DNA of 64,000 nt, taken from contig JAFZVV010000011.1 in assembly GCA_017617615.1 (NCBI GenBank), forward strand, positions 248,001 through 312,000. Direction: 5' to 3'. Below the pieces are notes generated by a model. That model had not been told where the DNA came from. It saw only the letters and a list, made by a program, of their open reading frames with translations, and ran no database searches. Positions 17,172 through 26,864 of the stretch are shown here, one piece after another. Position 1 is the stretch's first letter. Each line of letters opens with the position of its first letter. The position numbers and the translations under genes are program-made. This DNA is from Prevotella sp. (GTDB lineage Bacteria > Bacteroidota > Bacteroidia > Bacteroidales > Bacteroidaceae).

Positions 17172-17208
17172 CATCGTGTTTAATCATTATTACCCAAAAT
17201 CCTTCATC

Positions 17209-18675
17209 ATGCGAAAAAAAATAATCCTCATCGCGACACTTACCTTGATGGTGCTGTGCACGCATGCCAAGGTGAGACTACCCCATCTCATCGGCGACAA
17301 CATGATACTACAGCAGAACACAGAGGCACGGCTCTGGGGATGGGCAGCACCGGGAAAGAATGTCAATGTCAGCGTGTCGTGGAGCGACAAGACCTACACC
17401 ACGAAAGCAGCGGCCGACGGACGATGGATGGTGCGCGTGAAAACCCCCACCGCCAGTTACACTCCCCTCTCACTCACTTTCGACGACGGTGAAGCCACTA
17501 CCATACACAATGTGCTCGCTGGCGAGGTATGGGTATGCGCGGGACAGAGCAACATGGAGATGCCCGTGAAGGGGTTCGGCAACTGTCCCGTGGAAGGCTA
17601 TGTGGACGAAGTGCTGAATGCCAGGCAATACAAAGGCATACACTATGTGAAGGTGCCCAGCGTGATGAGCATGACACCTCTCGACGATGCCAACTGCCAA
17701 TGGCTGGAAATCGGTCCGCAGACCGTGGGCGAAGCCTCTGCCACAGGCTATTTCTTCGCACAGGTCATCAACAAGGCCCTCGATATCCCCGTAGGACTGG
17801 TTATCGCCAATAAGGGCGGCACGAGGGTGGAGAGCTGGCTCACCCGGGAAAACCTGCAGCAGTATACCGACGAACCCCTCGACACCATGGCCATCGTCAA
17901 TGGACACGCATGGGACTACCACCGCCAACTCGTATGGGGCAACGGCACTTTCAACCCCATCCTCAACTACACCGTGAAGGGCATCATCTACTACCAAGGC
18001 TGTTCGAACGTAGGCGACCCCGGCGACCAGTACTCGCAGCGCCTGAAACTCCTCGTGGAGCAATGGAGGAGTCAGTTCGCCCTGGGCGAGATACCCTTCT
18101 ACTTCGTGGAGATAGCCCCCTACCACTACGACAATGTGATGGGCGAAGACGGTGCACGCCTGCGCGAACAGCAGTACAAGGCCTCGACAATCATCCCCAA
18201 CAGCGGACTGGTATGCACCAACGACCTGGCCTATCCCTATGAGAAGACCCAAATACACCCCGCACAGAAAAAACCCGTGGGACAGCGCCTCGCCTACCTC
18301 GCACTGAACCAGACCTACGGCTTGGGTGACGTGTGGTGTAAGAGTCCGTCGTTCAAGGACATGAAAATCGTGGGCGACACCATACACATCCACCTCAACA
18401 ACGACTATGGGAGCATCAACCGATTCGAAGACATACAGGGATTCGAGGTGGCCGGAGCCGACAGGGTGTTCCATCCCGCAAAGGCAGAGCATTTCTGGCA
18501 GCCCGGCGGTGGATACTGGGACGAGACGATACGCATCACCTGTCCGGAGGTGAAAGCCCCCGTAGCCCTGCGCTACTGCTTCAGGAACTTCCAGCTCGGC
18601 AACTTGAAGAATGGGGCGGGCCTCCCACTCTTCCCCTTCCGCACGGACGGATGGGAGAAGGAAAATGCAAAATGA
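17209..18675 (+). CDS. Sialate O-acetylesterase family protein
   Basis: 488 residues from ATG 17209, which begins a signal peptide (MRKKIILIATLTLMVLCTHA). SGNH-type hydrolase: nucleophile serine in VCAGQSNMEMPV (about residue 115), a central GGTRVESWL segment, and a C-terminal TQIHPAQKKPVGQRLA block bearing the catalytic His. Family enzymes remove O-acetyl groups from sialic acids or from plant glycans such as xylan. No sialidase or NanA gene is near, so the true substrate is open. Confidence 0.88.
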   Translation: MRKKIILIATLTLMVLCTHAKVRLPHLIGDNMILQQNTEARLWGWAAPGKNVNVSVSWSDKTYTTKAAADGRWMVRVKTPTASYTPLSLTFDDGEATTIHNVLAGEVWVCAGQSNMEMPVKGFGNCPVEGYVDEVLNARQYKGIHYVKVPSVMSMTPLDDANCQWLEIGPQTVGEASATGYFFAQVINKALDIPVGLVIANKGGTRVESWLTRENLQQYTDEPLDTMAIVNGHAWDYHRQLVWGNGTFNPILNYTVKGIIYYQGCSNVGDPGDQYSQRLKLLVEQWRSQFALGEIPFYFVEIAPYHYDNVMGEDGARLREQQYKASTIIPNSGLVCTNDLAYPYEKTQIHPAQKKPVGQRLAYLALNQTYGLGDVWCKSPSFKDMKIVGDTIHIHLNNDYGSINRFEDIQGFEVAGADRVFHPAKAEHFWQPGGGYWDETIRITCPEVKAPVALRYCFRNFQLGNLKNGAGLPLFPFRTDGWEKENAK

Positions 18676-18764
18676 CTAATTGGCCTTTGGTTTGAGGTTT
18701 ATCCTTCGGACATAGTTTAGTTTTTTCTCTTTTTTTATTATTTTTTGGCCAAAGCCACATCAAT

Positions 18765-19310
18765 ATGCGTCATCCCCTGACCCTCTTCTCCCACTGCCCC
18801 GTATGCGGCAGCGACGGCTTCTGCGACAACGATGTGAAAAGCCGGCGCTGTCGGCATTGTGGGTTCGTCTATTACCTCAACCCCAGTGGTGCCACCGTGG
18901 CGCTGATACTCAACGACAACAGAGAACTACTGGTGGAGCGCAGGAAGAACGCTCCCGCAAAGGGCACGCTCGACCTACCCGGCGGCTTCTCCGACATGGG
19001 AGAGACGGCGGAAGAGGGTGTCGCCCGTGAGGTGCTCGAGGAGACAGGCCTTAGGGTGACCCGTGCCCGTTACCTATTCAGTTTGCCCAACGAATACCTC
19101 TACTCAGGGATGACCATCCCCACCCTCGACCTCTTCTTTGTCTGCGAGGTGGCCAGCACCGCCGACCTGCGTGCCGGCGACGATGCGGCGGAGTGTTTCT
19201 GGGTGCCTCTCCACGACGTAGACCCGCAATGCTTCGGCCTGCGCTCCATCAGTCAAGGCGTGGCACGCTTCCTCAGCCAGCATGCCACACCCATGGAAAA
19301 CCGGGAATAA
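18765..19310 (+). CDS. Nudix hydrolase with N-terminal zinc ribbon
   Basis: 181 residues. Zinc ribbon CPVCGS...CRHCGF (residues 8-30), then a Nudix fold with the box GGFSDMGETAEEGVAREVLEETGL. The zinc-ribbon/Nudix layout resembles NADH or ADP-ribose pyrophosphatases, though the NudC SQPWPFPxS motif is absent, so the substrate is unresolved. It starts the run 18765-24443 of closely spaced plus-strand genes; the next gene follows by 15 bases. Confidence 0.88.
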   Translation: MRHPLTLFSHCPVCGSDGFCDNDVKSRRCRHCGFVYYLNPSGATVALILNDNRELLVERRKNAPAKGTLDLPGGFSDMGETAEEGVAREVLEETGLRVTRARYLFSLPNEYLYSGMTIPTLDLFFVCEVASTADLRAGDDAAECFWVPLHDVDPQCFGLRSISQGVARFLSQHATPMENRE

Positions 19311-19325
19311 AGCCACCAGCCAACC

Positions 19326-20411
19326 ATGATAAAATACTTCTTCAAGAAATACACGCTGGGAATTGTCATCGCCCTCGTGATTTTCTTCTCCGACTATGCC
19401 GTGAACCATGACTTCAACAAAGCCATGCAGCTCACCGTCATCCTCGGCTTCCTGTTGTGGACGGCAGGACTCATCATCTTCATGAAAACCGGGAAGGTGA
19501 AAAAGGGTATCAGAATGATTTCTGGACCCATCAATTTCCTCAAACTGGTGTGGTATGTGGTGTCGCTCTATCCGTTGCGACGACTCATCCGCCGCTGTCG
19601 CTATGGTACGCCGACCGCACAACCCTACCCCTTCCTCGCCCTCTATGGTTGCATCCTCGACACCTACGCAATGAAAAACAAGTTCTCTTACGCCCTCTTC
19701 CACGACAAGACCACCGCCGTGAAGGCGACGGTGTGGCGGCTGTTGGCACGTGGCATACTGGGATTTGCCTACAACGCCAACAAACAGCCGGGCATCTGCG
19801 TGAGAGAATGGCATGATATGCCCAGCAGCGGACTCGACCAAGACTTCGGACATGCCATCTACAACCTCTTGCGGCAATGTGCCCAGCCCGGGACAATCAT
19901 CTCGCCTGATGCGGCATACAAGGTCATTACCACAATATATGCGAAAAACAACTACACAGGCGAAACGGGACAGCAGTCTCTTGCCGAAAACCAGTTCCTC
20001 TTAGCCGATCTCCTCAATACCGGCATTAGCCTGAAGGCTTATAGCAAGGACGATGTCAACCATATCTTCGGCATGAAGCGTTTCCTCCGGCACTTGCCCC
20101 ACTCCTACAACACGACAGCCACGCCGGGAACGCCCGAAATGCGGTATATTTGGCGGGAATACATGGCCTATGCCTATCTCTTCGGCATGGAGAAAAGCAC
20201 GTTCAGTAAAATCTGCCAGATGATTCCTGCCACGACCTACCAGGAAGATCCCCTGCGCTATCTGTTGCAGAATAGCGAGCCACACGCCAAGGTGGTTAAA
20301 GACATAATGCGCGCCCTGAGCGACGCCACCCTCGAGTGCGAAAATGTGGTGGCTGCCAGTAGGGGACTGCTAGCCGCTGCATGGCATGTAGACGAAATCT
20401 ATGACATCTAA
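19326..20411 (+). CDS. DUF2207-like membrane protein, paralogue A
   Basis: 361 residues. Two N-terminal hydrophobic segments (about 9-27 and 36-53), a WYVVSLYPLRRLIRR basic stretch, then a cytoplasmic domain ending with IWREYMAYAYLFGMEKS, which matches the W.eYL.YA..FG motif of DUF2207 C-terminal domains. The large extracytoplasmic N-terminal part of classical DUF2207 proteins is missing. Function unknown. Paired with the next gene, which shares both motifs. Confidence 0.7.
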   Translation: MIKYFFKKYTLGIVIALVIFFSDYAVNHDFNKAMQLTVILGFLLWTAGLIIFMKTGKVKKGIRMISGPINFLKLVWYVVSLYPLRRLIRRCRYGTPTAQPYPFLALYGCILDTYAMKNKFSYALFHDKTTAVKATVWRLLARGILGFAYNANKQPGICVREWHDMPSSGLDQDFGHAIYNLLRQCAQPGTIISPDAAYKVITTIYAKNNYTGETGQQSLAENQFLLADLLNTGISLKAYSKDDVNHIFGMKRFLRHLPHSYNTTATPGTPEMRYIWREYMAYAYLFGMEKSTFSKICQMIPATTYQEDPLRYLLQNSEPHAKVVKDIMRALSDATLECENVVAASRGLLAAAWHVDEIYDI

Positions 20412-20422
20412 CCCCGCACTGC

Positions 20423-21391
20423 ATGAACCGCACCAAAGCCACATACCTCGCATTGCTTACAGCCGCATGCGCCACAGCCGATGATGGCAAGGGCATGTAC
20501 CTCACCTTCCTGCCCGAATGGGTGGAAGACATCATGTTGCTGTTTGGCATCATCGTCGTACCCGTAGCCCTCATCGTCCTCTTCGTGGGGATGTACAAGA
20601 AGGTGTTCCGCACCATCTGGTATGTCATATCCCTGCAACCCTTACGCAGGAAACGGCTGCGTGAACGCCTCACACAGGGCATGGAATACTACCGTGACAT
20701 CCCTGCCAGGGGCAACCTGAAGGTGGCGAGCGTGGTGATGAACTCACTCTCCTCGAAATGGCTCACCGACTACAGCGGACTCTTCGGTGCGCTCATCCTG
20801 CGCCTCGTCGACTGCGACGCGCTGAAGATGGAGAACAAAGCGACAATGTATGGCACCGAACCCCATCCTGTGCTCAGCATTGGACAATGGCCGGGTACGG
20901 AGAAACGGGTGGCTAACGGCATCGATGCACAAGAGGCGGAATTTGAGGGGCAGTTCCACCAACTCATGAGCGATGCGGCAGGCAGCGACGGCGTGCTGCA
21001 GCCACGCGAACTGCAACGGCACCTGCGCCGTCACCGTCCCGACGCGTTCATCGAGTCGCTCAAGACACTCACCGATGAAGAGAAGGTCGTGGCGGGGGAT
21101 GCCGCTACGGCAAAGCAGCTCCTCGCCTTGAGGAAATTCCTCCTCGACTTCTCCCTCATCCGCGAGCGTGGAACCAACGAACTCGTGCTGTGGAAGGAAT
21201 ACCTGGTCTACGCCACACTCTTCGGCATCGCCGACAAGGTGTGCAAGAACTTCGAGGATACTTACCCCGACTACTTCAGGATGAATGCCCTTGCCGGCAC
21301 ACGCCTCGACATCGTGGGCAACAACGCCCTGGTGACCTATGTCGACGCTGCCGTGAAAGGCATCGAGCATAGCGAACAGGAGAAGAAATAA
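20423..21391 (+). CDS. DUF2207-like membrane protein, paralogue B
   Basis: 322 residues. Hydrophobic segment at about 36-57, then WYVISLQPLRRKRLRE, the counterpart of paralogue A, and a C-terminal LWKEYLVYATLFGIADKV motif followed by an acidic-aromatic stretch typical of DUF2207. Twelve bases separate it from paralogue A. It appears to be a diverged duplicate; the two could form a heteromer. Function unknown. Confidence 0.7.
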   Translation: MNRTKATYLALLTAACATADDGKGMYLTFLPEWVEDIMLLFGIIVVPVALIVLFVGMYKKVFRTIWYVISLQPLRRKRLRERLTQGMEYYRDIPARGNLKVASVVMNSLSSKWLTDYSGLFGALILRLVDCDALKMENKATMYGTEPHPVLSIGQWPGTEKRVANGIDAQEAEFEGQFHQLMSDAAGSDGVLQPRELQRHLRRHRPDAFIESLKTLTDEEKVVAGDAATAKQLLALRKFLLDFSLIRERGTNELVLWKEYLVYATLFGIADKVCKNFEDTYPDYFRMNALAGTRLDIVGNNALVTYVDAAVKGIEHSEQEKK

Positions 21392-21419
21392 TACGATGTA
21401 ACATCACACCCCAACGCAT

Positions 21420-24400
21420 ATGTTATTCACCATCACCCTACTCCTCTGTCTGGCAGTTGCCACGACAGCCACGGCCCAAAACGAGAACGAATTCAAGAAC
21501 CCACCCACCGAGATGTGCAGCCACGTCATCCTGGGATGGGACGGAGAAATCATACCCGAAGTCATGGGTCGCGACCTCGATGCCATCAAGGCGAAGGGAT
21601 TCCGCAACGTCATCGTAGAGCCCGGCTACCATATGGGCATCGACTACCTCAGCAAAGACTGGTTCGGCAGGATACGCGCCATGGCCGATATCACCGAATG
21701 GAAAGGCATGAAGATGTGGATTATCGACGAGGGGAAATACCCCAGCGGCATGGCAGGGGGGAAGTTCTCCAAGGAACGGCCCGACCTCTGCATGCAGGCA
21801 CTCATTGCCGACGGCGACACGGTGAAGGCCGTCAGGCGCTCGTCGCAGACACGCAGCGTGAACAACCCCACCGGAGGGAAAGACGAGAGCAACTCGCTCT
21901 GCGACTACCTCGACACCGCCGCCGTAAACCAGTTCATCAGCTGGACACACGAGGAATACGCGAAATACCTCGGACCACACCTCGGAACTACCGTCATGGG
22001 ATTCAGGGGCGATGAGCCCGCCTTCCAGCGAGTGCCGTGGACCAATGACATCCAAGAGGTGTTCGAGCGCGAGAAAGGCTATGCCATTACACCCTACCTG
22101 AAGGCCCTTCTGGCCAGCGAGCGCACCTCGCTGCACAACGACAACCTAACCGACGAGGAGCGGCGGGCAAAGGCCGACTTCTGGGATGTGTGGAGCAGAC
22201 TTTTCGCCGACCGGTTCTTCAAGGCCCAGGCCGACTGGTGCGAAGCCCACGGCGTGAGCCATATCACCCATATGGACAAGGACGACGAACTGCCATGGTG
22301 CGTAAAGATGGAAGGCGACCCTTTCCGCTGCCTCAGCAAGGTGCAGGTGCCAGGCATCGACGTCATCTGGTCGCAGATATGGTACGGCAGCAATACGGAG
22401 TTCCCGCGCCTGGCCTCCTCGACGGCTCATGTCTACGGCCGCCAACGGGCCTTCAGCGAGAGTTTCGCCGCCTACCGCCGACACCTCGACATTCCAGCGG
22501 TGAAATACATCGTAGACTACCAGATTGCACGGGGCATCAACTTCTTCGAGTTCATGTTCTGGCAGAGCAAACAGCCCGCCAGGGGCTACATGGCAGAGAA
22601 GGGCATGGACAGCCTCAACGCCTACGTGAACCGCACCACCTACCTCATGGCACAAGGGCGCCCTACCGCCCGCATAGCCATCTACGCGCCCATCCCCACG
22701 CTATGGCTCGGCAACAACAACGCCTATGACTGGATGAAAGCGGCGGCACACTTGCTTACCAGTCATCAGTACGACTACGACTTCATCACCGACGACGGCA
22801 TCGCAGAAGCCACCGAGGCGGTGAACGGTACATTACGCAACAGGAGCGGACAGGTCTATACGTCGCTCATCATCCCCGCGTGCGAGGTCGTCAGTGCCGC
22901 CGCATGGCAGCGCATCCGCGAATTCCATGCGCGGGGCGGAAAGGTGGTGTTCATCGGCGACAAGCCGACAGCCACCTACGAGCACGCCATCATGCACACA
23001 CAGCCCATCACGCCCATCATCGATGCCTTGCATCTCACCGACAGCCTCTGGCACCCAGAAATCGCGGGATACCTGCCCAAGCAGGAACTCCGCGTGGTGG
23101 AAGGACGTGCCGACAGCATCGTATACTGCGCCCGCAAGACCGACGACGGCATGGTGTTCTTCATCCTCAACCAGCGTTCTGCGCCAGATACACTGACACT
23201 CGACCTCGACTGCATGGGAGAAGTACAGCTGTGGGATGCGATGACGGGCGACACCCGTCGCCTCAAGAGCAGCGTGGTAGACGACAACACCCGCTTGCAA
23301 CTGCCGCTGGATGCCTGGGGAAGTGCCATCGTCGTTGTGAAGAAACGCACCGCCACCTACGTCGTCGGGAAGAAAGAGTCGATACAGGCCGTCATCGACA
23401 GAGCACATGTCGAAGGCGGCGGCACCGTGGTGATACCCCGCGGCAAGCACAGCACGGGGGCGCTATTCTTCACCCGTGGTGTGGATCTGCACCTGGAGAA
23501 GGGCGCACGCTTGGTGAGCATCGTCGACACCACGCTCTACCCCATCGTCGACACCCGTTACGAGGGCACGATGACGCGGGCGAGGGCGGCATTGCTCAAT
23601 TTCACCCACAACGACGGGTGCCGCATCAGCGGCGAAGGTACCATCGATGCCCGCGGCCTGAAATGGAAGAAAAAGAAAATGCGGTTCACCGATAGGCCCA
23701 AGACCATATGCATCGACCACTGCGACGGCGGACAAATCTGCGGCATCAGCATCCTCAACCAAGCGTTCTGGTGCCTGCATATCCTCTTTACCAACGATTT
23801 CACCGTCGACGGCATCAGCATCAATATCGAAGACTACGTGCCCAGCAGCGACGGCATCGACATCGACTCGTCGACAGGCATCACCATACGCAACACCCAT
23901 ATCAAGGCCCACGACGACTGCATCTCCATCAAGAGCGGGCGCGATGAGGACGGACGGCGAATAAACAAGGCTTCGGAGAACATCGTGGTGGAAGATTGTT
24001 TCTTCGACTACGGACACGGTGGGGTGGCCATCGGCAGCGAGGTGAGCGGCGACGTGCGCCATGTCATCGTCAGACGGTGCCACATGACGGGGGAGAACTG
24101 GAACCCCATACGTTTCAAGAGCCAGCCCTCGAGGGGCGGCCTGGTGGAGGACGTGTGCTTCGAGGACATCGACATCAGCAACGCGAGGAACGTCTTCGAA
24201 ATCAATATGACATGGCGCATGAAAGGGGCCATCAAACCACCCTACTCGCCACTCACCACCCTCCGCAACATCACCTTCCGCAATATCCGCGCCAAGGCAG
24301 AGCATGCCGGCAACATCACTGGATTCGAAGACCAGCCCTTCACGCGCGACGTTTTCACTTTCGACAACTGTCACCTGACCGTGGGCACACCATTGCAAAT

Positions 24401-24443
24401 CCGTCACGCCGACGTCGACACCAGCGGCGTGACATATGAGTGA
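21420..24443 (+). CDS. Two-domain glycoside hydrolase: GH106-like N-terminus plus GH28 polygalacturonase C-terminus
   Basis: 1007 residues with signal peptide (1-20, ending TATAQ). Residues 22-640 resemble GH106-like rhamnosidase proteins: KGMKMWIIDEGKYPSGMAGG, then LGTTVMGFRGDEPAF and a later glutamine-amidotransferase-like Rossmann segment. Residues 645-1007 are a GH28 right-handed beta-helix; catalytic pieces are SSDGIDIDSS, AHDDCISIKSG and GHGGVAIGSE. GH28 enzymes cut galacturonan or rhamnogalacturonan, and GH106 removes L-rhamnose, so the pair suggests rhamnogalacturonan breakdown in the periplasm. No susCD pair is nearby. The reading frame is continuous with no sign of a joined error. 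Confidence 0.85.
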   Translation: MLFTITLLLCLAVATTATAQNENEFKNPPTEMCSHVILGWDGEIIPEVMGRDLDAIKAKGFRNVIVEPGYHMGIDYLSKDWFGRIRAMADITEWKGMKMWIIDEGKYPSGMAGGKFSKERPDLCMQALIADGDTVKAVRRSSQTRSVNNPTGGKDESNSLCDYLDTAAVNQFISWTHEEYAKYLGPHLGTTVMGFRGDEPAFQRVPWTNDIQEVFEREKGYAITPYLKALLASERTSLHNDNLTDEERRAKADFWDVWSRLFADRFFKAQADWCEAHGVSHITHMDKDDELPWCVKMEGDPFRCLSKVQVPGIDVIWSQIWYGSNTEFPRLASSTAHVYGRQRAFSESFAAYRRHLDIPAVKYIVDYQIARGINFFEFMFWQSKQPARGYMAEKGMDSLNAYVNRTTYLMAQGRPTARIAIYAPIPTLWLGNNNAYDWMKAAAHLLTSHQYDYDFITDDGIAEATEAVNGTLRNRSGQVYTSLIIPACEVVSAAAWQRIREFHARGGKVVFIGDKPTATYEHAIMHTQPITPIIDALHLTDSLWHPEIAGYLPKQELRVVEGRADSIVYCARKTDDGMVFFILNQRSAPDTLTLDLDCMGEVQLWDAMTGDTRRLKSSVVDDNTRLQLPLDAWGSAIVVVKKRTATYVVGKKESIQAVIDRAHVEGGGTVVIPRGKHSTGALFFTRGVDLHLEKGARLVSIVDTTLYPIVDTRYEGTMTRARAALLNFTHNDGCRISGEGTIDARGLKWKKKKMRFTDRPKTICIDHCDGGQICGISILNQAFWCLHILFTNDFTVDGISINIEDYVPSSDGIDIDSSTGITIRNTHIKAHDDCISIKSGRDEDGRRINKASENIVVEDCFFDYGHGGVAIGSEVSGDVRHVIVRRCHMTGENWNPIRFKSQPSRGGLVEDVCFEDIDISNARNVFEINMTWRMKGAIKPPYSPLTTLRNITFRNIRAKAEHAGNITGFEDQPFTRDVFTFDNCHLTVGTPLQIRHADVDTSGVTYE

Positions 24444-24523
24444 CGAGTCAAGGTATCGGATTTTGTAATGCGCACGTTACAAATAGGTTATAGACACGAA
24501 AATATTTTATAAACTTTAACCTA

Positions 24524-24563
24524 AAAGTGATTGCACGCTATAATTTTTGTGTGCAATCACTTT
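24524..24563. promoter_or_regulatory. 13-bp perfect inverted repeat overlapping the pckA -33 box
   Basis: AAAGTGATTGCAC (24524-24536) and GTGCAATCACTTT (24551-24563), 14-base spacer. The right arm's TTT is part of the -33 TTTG (24561-24564). No T run follows, so it looks like an operator rather than a terminator. Confidence 0.65.
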
Positions 24564-24591
24564 GGCAATCCATGCTTTTTTGCTAACTTTG
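24561..24591 (+). promoter_or_regulatory. pckA promoter
   Basis: TTTG (24561-24564), 19 bases, TAACTTTG (24584-24591): an excellent Bacteroidetes promoter match. Confidence 0.8.
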
Positions 24592-24845
24592 CAGTCGGTT
24601 TTGAAGACTGTGACTGCTCATCTTTCAATAGGTGAACAATAAATACAACAAGATGACCTCAACCCTACCCCTCCCATGAGGAGGATGATTACCAAAGCTG
24701 TCACAGTCACCCTCCCACAGGTTGCTCGCCCCAGGGAAACGGGGAAACGAAGGGAGTGGCAAAGGGAGGTCTCAAAGACAAAAGAGAGGGTTCAGGAGGC
24801 CATTTTCAGCATTACGTTAATTCTTACATTTTAAAATAAATATCA

Positions 24846-26459
24846 ATGGCAAAGTTTGACAAGTCAGTTTTGGAGAAGTACGGTATCACTGGTGTTACCG
24901 AGGTTCTCTACAATCCCACTTACGAAGTGATGTTCAACGAGGAGACCAAAGAGGGTCTCACCGGTTTCGACAAGGGCCAGGAAACAGAACTTGGCGCTAT
25001 CAACGTGATGACGGGTATCTACACAGGTCGTTCGCCTAAGGACAAGTTCATCGTGATGGACGAGAACTCAAAGGACACCGTGTGGTGGACCAGCGAGGGT
25101 TACAAAAACGACAACCATCCCGCATCCCAGGAGACATGGGAGGCCGTGAAAGAACTCGCCAAGAAAGAACTGTCGAACAAGAAACTCTACGTGGTAGACG
25201 GTTTCTGCGGCACACACAAGGACACCCGCATGAAGGTGCGCTTCATCATGGAGGTGGCATGGCAGGCACACTTCGTGACCAACATGTTCATCCGTCCTCA
25301 GAACGAGGCTGACTTCGAGCAGGAGCCCGACTTCGTGGTATTCAACGCATCGAAAGCCAAGGTGGAGAACTACGAGGAACTCGGACTGCACAGCGAAACC
25401 GCCGTCGTATTCAACGTCACCTCGAAAGAGCAGGTCATTCTCAACACTTGGTATGGTGGTGAGATGAAGAAAGGCCTCTTCTCGATGATGAACTACTTCC
25501 TCCCGCTGAAAGGCATCGCCGCCATGCACTGCTCGGCAAATACCGACATGAACGGCGAGAACACCGCCATCTTCTTCGGACTCTCCGGTACAGGAAAAAC
25601 CACCCTCTCTACCGACCCGAAGCGTAAACTCATCGGCGACGACGAGCACGGATGGGACGATGAGGGCGTGTTCAACTTCGAAGGCGGCTGCTACGCCAAG
25701 GTCATCAATCTCGACAAGGAGTCGGAACCCGACATCTACAACGCCATCCGCCGCGACGCTCTCCTCGAGAACGTCACCGTGGACGAGAACGGCAAGATTG
25801 ACTTCGCCGACAAGAGCGTCACCGAGAACACCCGCGTGAGCTACCCCATCTACCATATCAAGAACATCCAGCGCCCTGCCAGCGAGGGTCCTGCCGCCAA
25901 GCAGGTAATCTTCCTGAGTGCCGACGCCTTCGGCGTGCTGCCTCCGGTAAGCATCCTCGACAGCGAGCAGACAAAATACTACTTCCTCAGCGGCTTCACC
26001 GCTAAGTTGGCTGGTACAGAGCGTGGCATCACTGAGCCCACACCTACCTTCTCGGCTTGCTTCGGACAGGCTTTCCTTGAGCTGCATCCCACAAAATATG
26101 CAGAGGAACTGGTGAAGCGCATGGAGAAGAGCGGTGCCAAGGCTTACCTCGTCAACACCGGATGGAACGGTTCGGGCAAGCGTATCTCCATCAAGGATAC
26201 CCGTGGCATCATCGATGCTATCCTCAACCACTCCATCGACAAGGCTCCGACAAAGACCATTCCATTCTTCAATTTCACCGTGCCCACACAGCTCGAGGGC
26301 GTAGACCCGAACATTCTCGACCCGCGCGACACCTATGCCGACGCTGCCATCTGGGAGGAGAAGGCCAAGGACCTCGCCGGCCGCTTCATCAAGAACTTCG
26401 TGAAGTACGAGTCGAACGAGGCTGGTAAGGCTCTCGTCGCTGCTGGACCGCAGTTGTAA
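24846..26459 (+). CDS. pckA: ATP-dependent phosphoenolpyruvate carboxykinase
   Basis: 537 residues, normal length. Interconverts oxaloacetate and PEP with ATP/ADP in the cytoplasm; in succinate-producing Bacteroidales it usually runs in the carboxylating direction. The kinase-1a P-loop is [13 protein letters not shown] (K251), followed by LIGDDEHGW and the RVSYPIYHI and [13 protein letters not shown] segments. Monocistronic, with its own promoter, long structured leader and terminator; the operator-like palindrome over its -33 box points to regulated expression. Confidence 0.97.
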   Translation: MAKFDKSVLEKYGITGVTEVLYNPTYEVMFNEETKEGLTGFDKGQETELGAINVMTGIYTGRSPKDKFIVMDENSKDTVWWTSEGYKNDNHPASQETWEAVKELAKKELSNKKLYVVDGFCGTHKDTRMKVRFIMEVAWQAHFVTNMFIRPQNEADFEQEPDFVVFNASKAKVENYEELGLHSETAVVFNVTSKEQVILNTWYGGEMKKGLFSMMNYFLPLKGIAAMHCSANTDMNGENTAIFFGLSGTGKTTLSTDPKRKLIGDDEHGWDDEGVFNFEGGCYAKVINLDKESEPDIYNAIRRDALLENVTVDENGKIDFADKSVTENTRVSYPIYHIKNIQRPASEGPAAKQVIFLSADAFGVLPPVSILDSEQTKYYFLSGFTAKLAGTERGITEPTPTFSACFGQAFLELHPTKYAEELVKRMEKSGAKAYLVNTGWNGSGKRISIKDTRGIIDAILNHSIDKAPTKTIPFFNFTVPTQLEGVDPNILDPRDTYADAAIWEEKAKDLAGRFIKNFVKYESNEAGKALVAAGPQL

Positions 26460-26566
26460 GAGAAGACAAGAGAAGGGAAAGGAAGCAGATGGGACTTAAG
26501 TCCTGCAGAGCTGGCACTTGCACCTGTGCCTCCCTCCTCCTCTTGAAATAAGAAAACAAATGCATA

Positions 26567-26600
26567 GAAAAGCCCCGGCCAAAATGGTTGGGGCTTTTTT
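26567..26600 (+). terminator. pckA terminator
   Basis: AGCCCCGGCC / GGTTGGGGCT stem (G-T pairs allowed), loop AAAAT, then six T. Confidence 0.9.
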
Positions 26601-26864
26601 AGGCGCCATTCCTTTCCTTTTGCCCAAGGGCACTTCATGATGAAAACCCGTACCAGTCGACTTGGTGGGAAAGAATACATAACACAACTACCTTCAATCG
26701 GGCTAAGGTCGGGACGACTTTGACCTATATCAAAAAAACACACAAAAAATGGGAAATCATCTTAAAAGATTTGTGTATGAGGGAGTAACGTTGTAATTTT
26801 GCATCGTGTTCGTGAGAATACTTTTTCATTAGGTTAGTAGTTTGATAGATTTAAGGTAAAGATT
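26601..26864. other. Intergenic region and leader before the 31-residue ORF
   Basis: Contains the promoter at 26770-26801 and about 60 nt of leader. Apart from the five-base arms AGGTC/GACCT near 26706-26725, nothing else stands out. Confidence 0.5.
26770..26801 (+). promoter_or_regulatory. Promoter of the 31-residue ORF
   Basis: TTTG at 26770-26773, 20 bases, TAATTTTG at 26794-26801. Strong match. Confidence 0.75.

Larger units (their letters stand above)
24444..24845. other. 402-base pckA upstream region: operator palindrome, promoter and structured leader
   Basis: Holds a 13-bp perfect inverted repeat over the -33 box, the pckA promoter, and a leader of about 248 nt with complementary segments GACTGTGAC (24606-24614) and GTCACAGTC (24700-24708) that could form a long-range stem, plus a small CCTCCcatGAGGAGG-like hairpin between them. 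No ORF of interest is seen. Confidence 0.7.

Noticed and set aside
17176..17208. GTG start for the sialate O-acetylesterase
   Set aside because: It lies five bases after the -7 box and precedes a clear signal peptide start at 17209.
24524..24563. Terminator after the glycoside hydrolase fusion gene
   Set aside because: Perfect stem but no T run on either strand, and the right arm forms the pckA -33 box.
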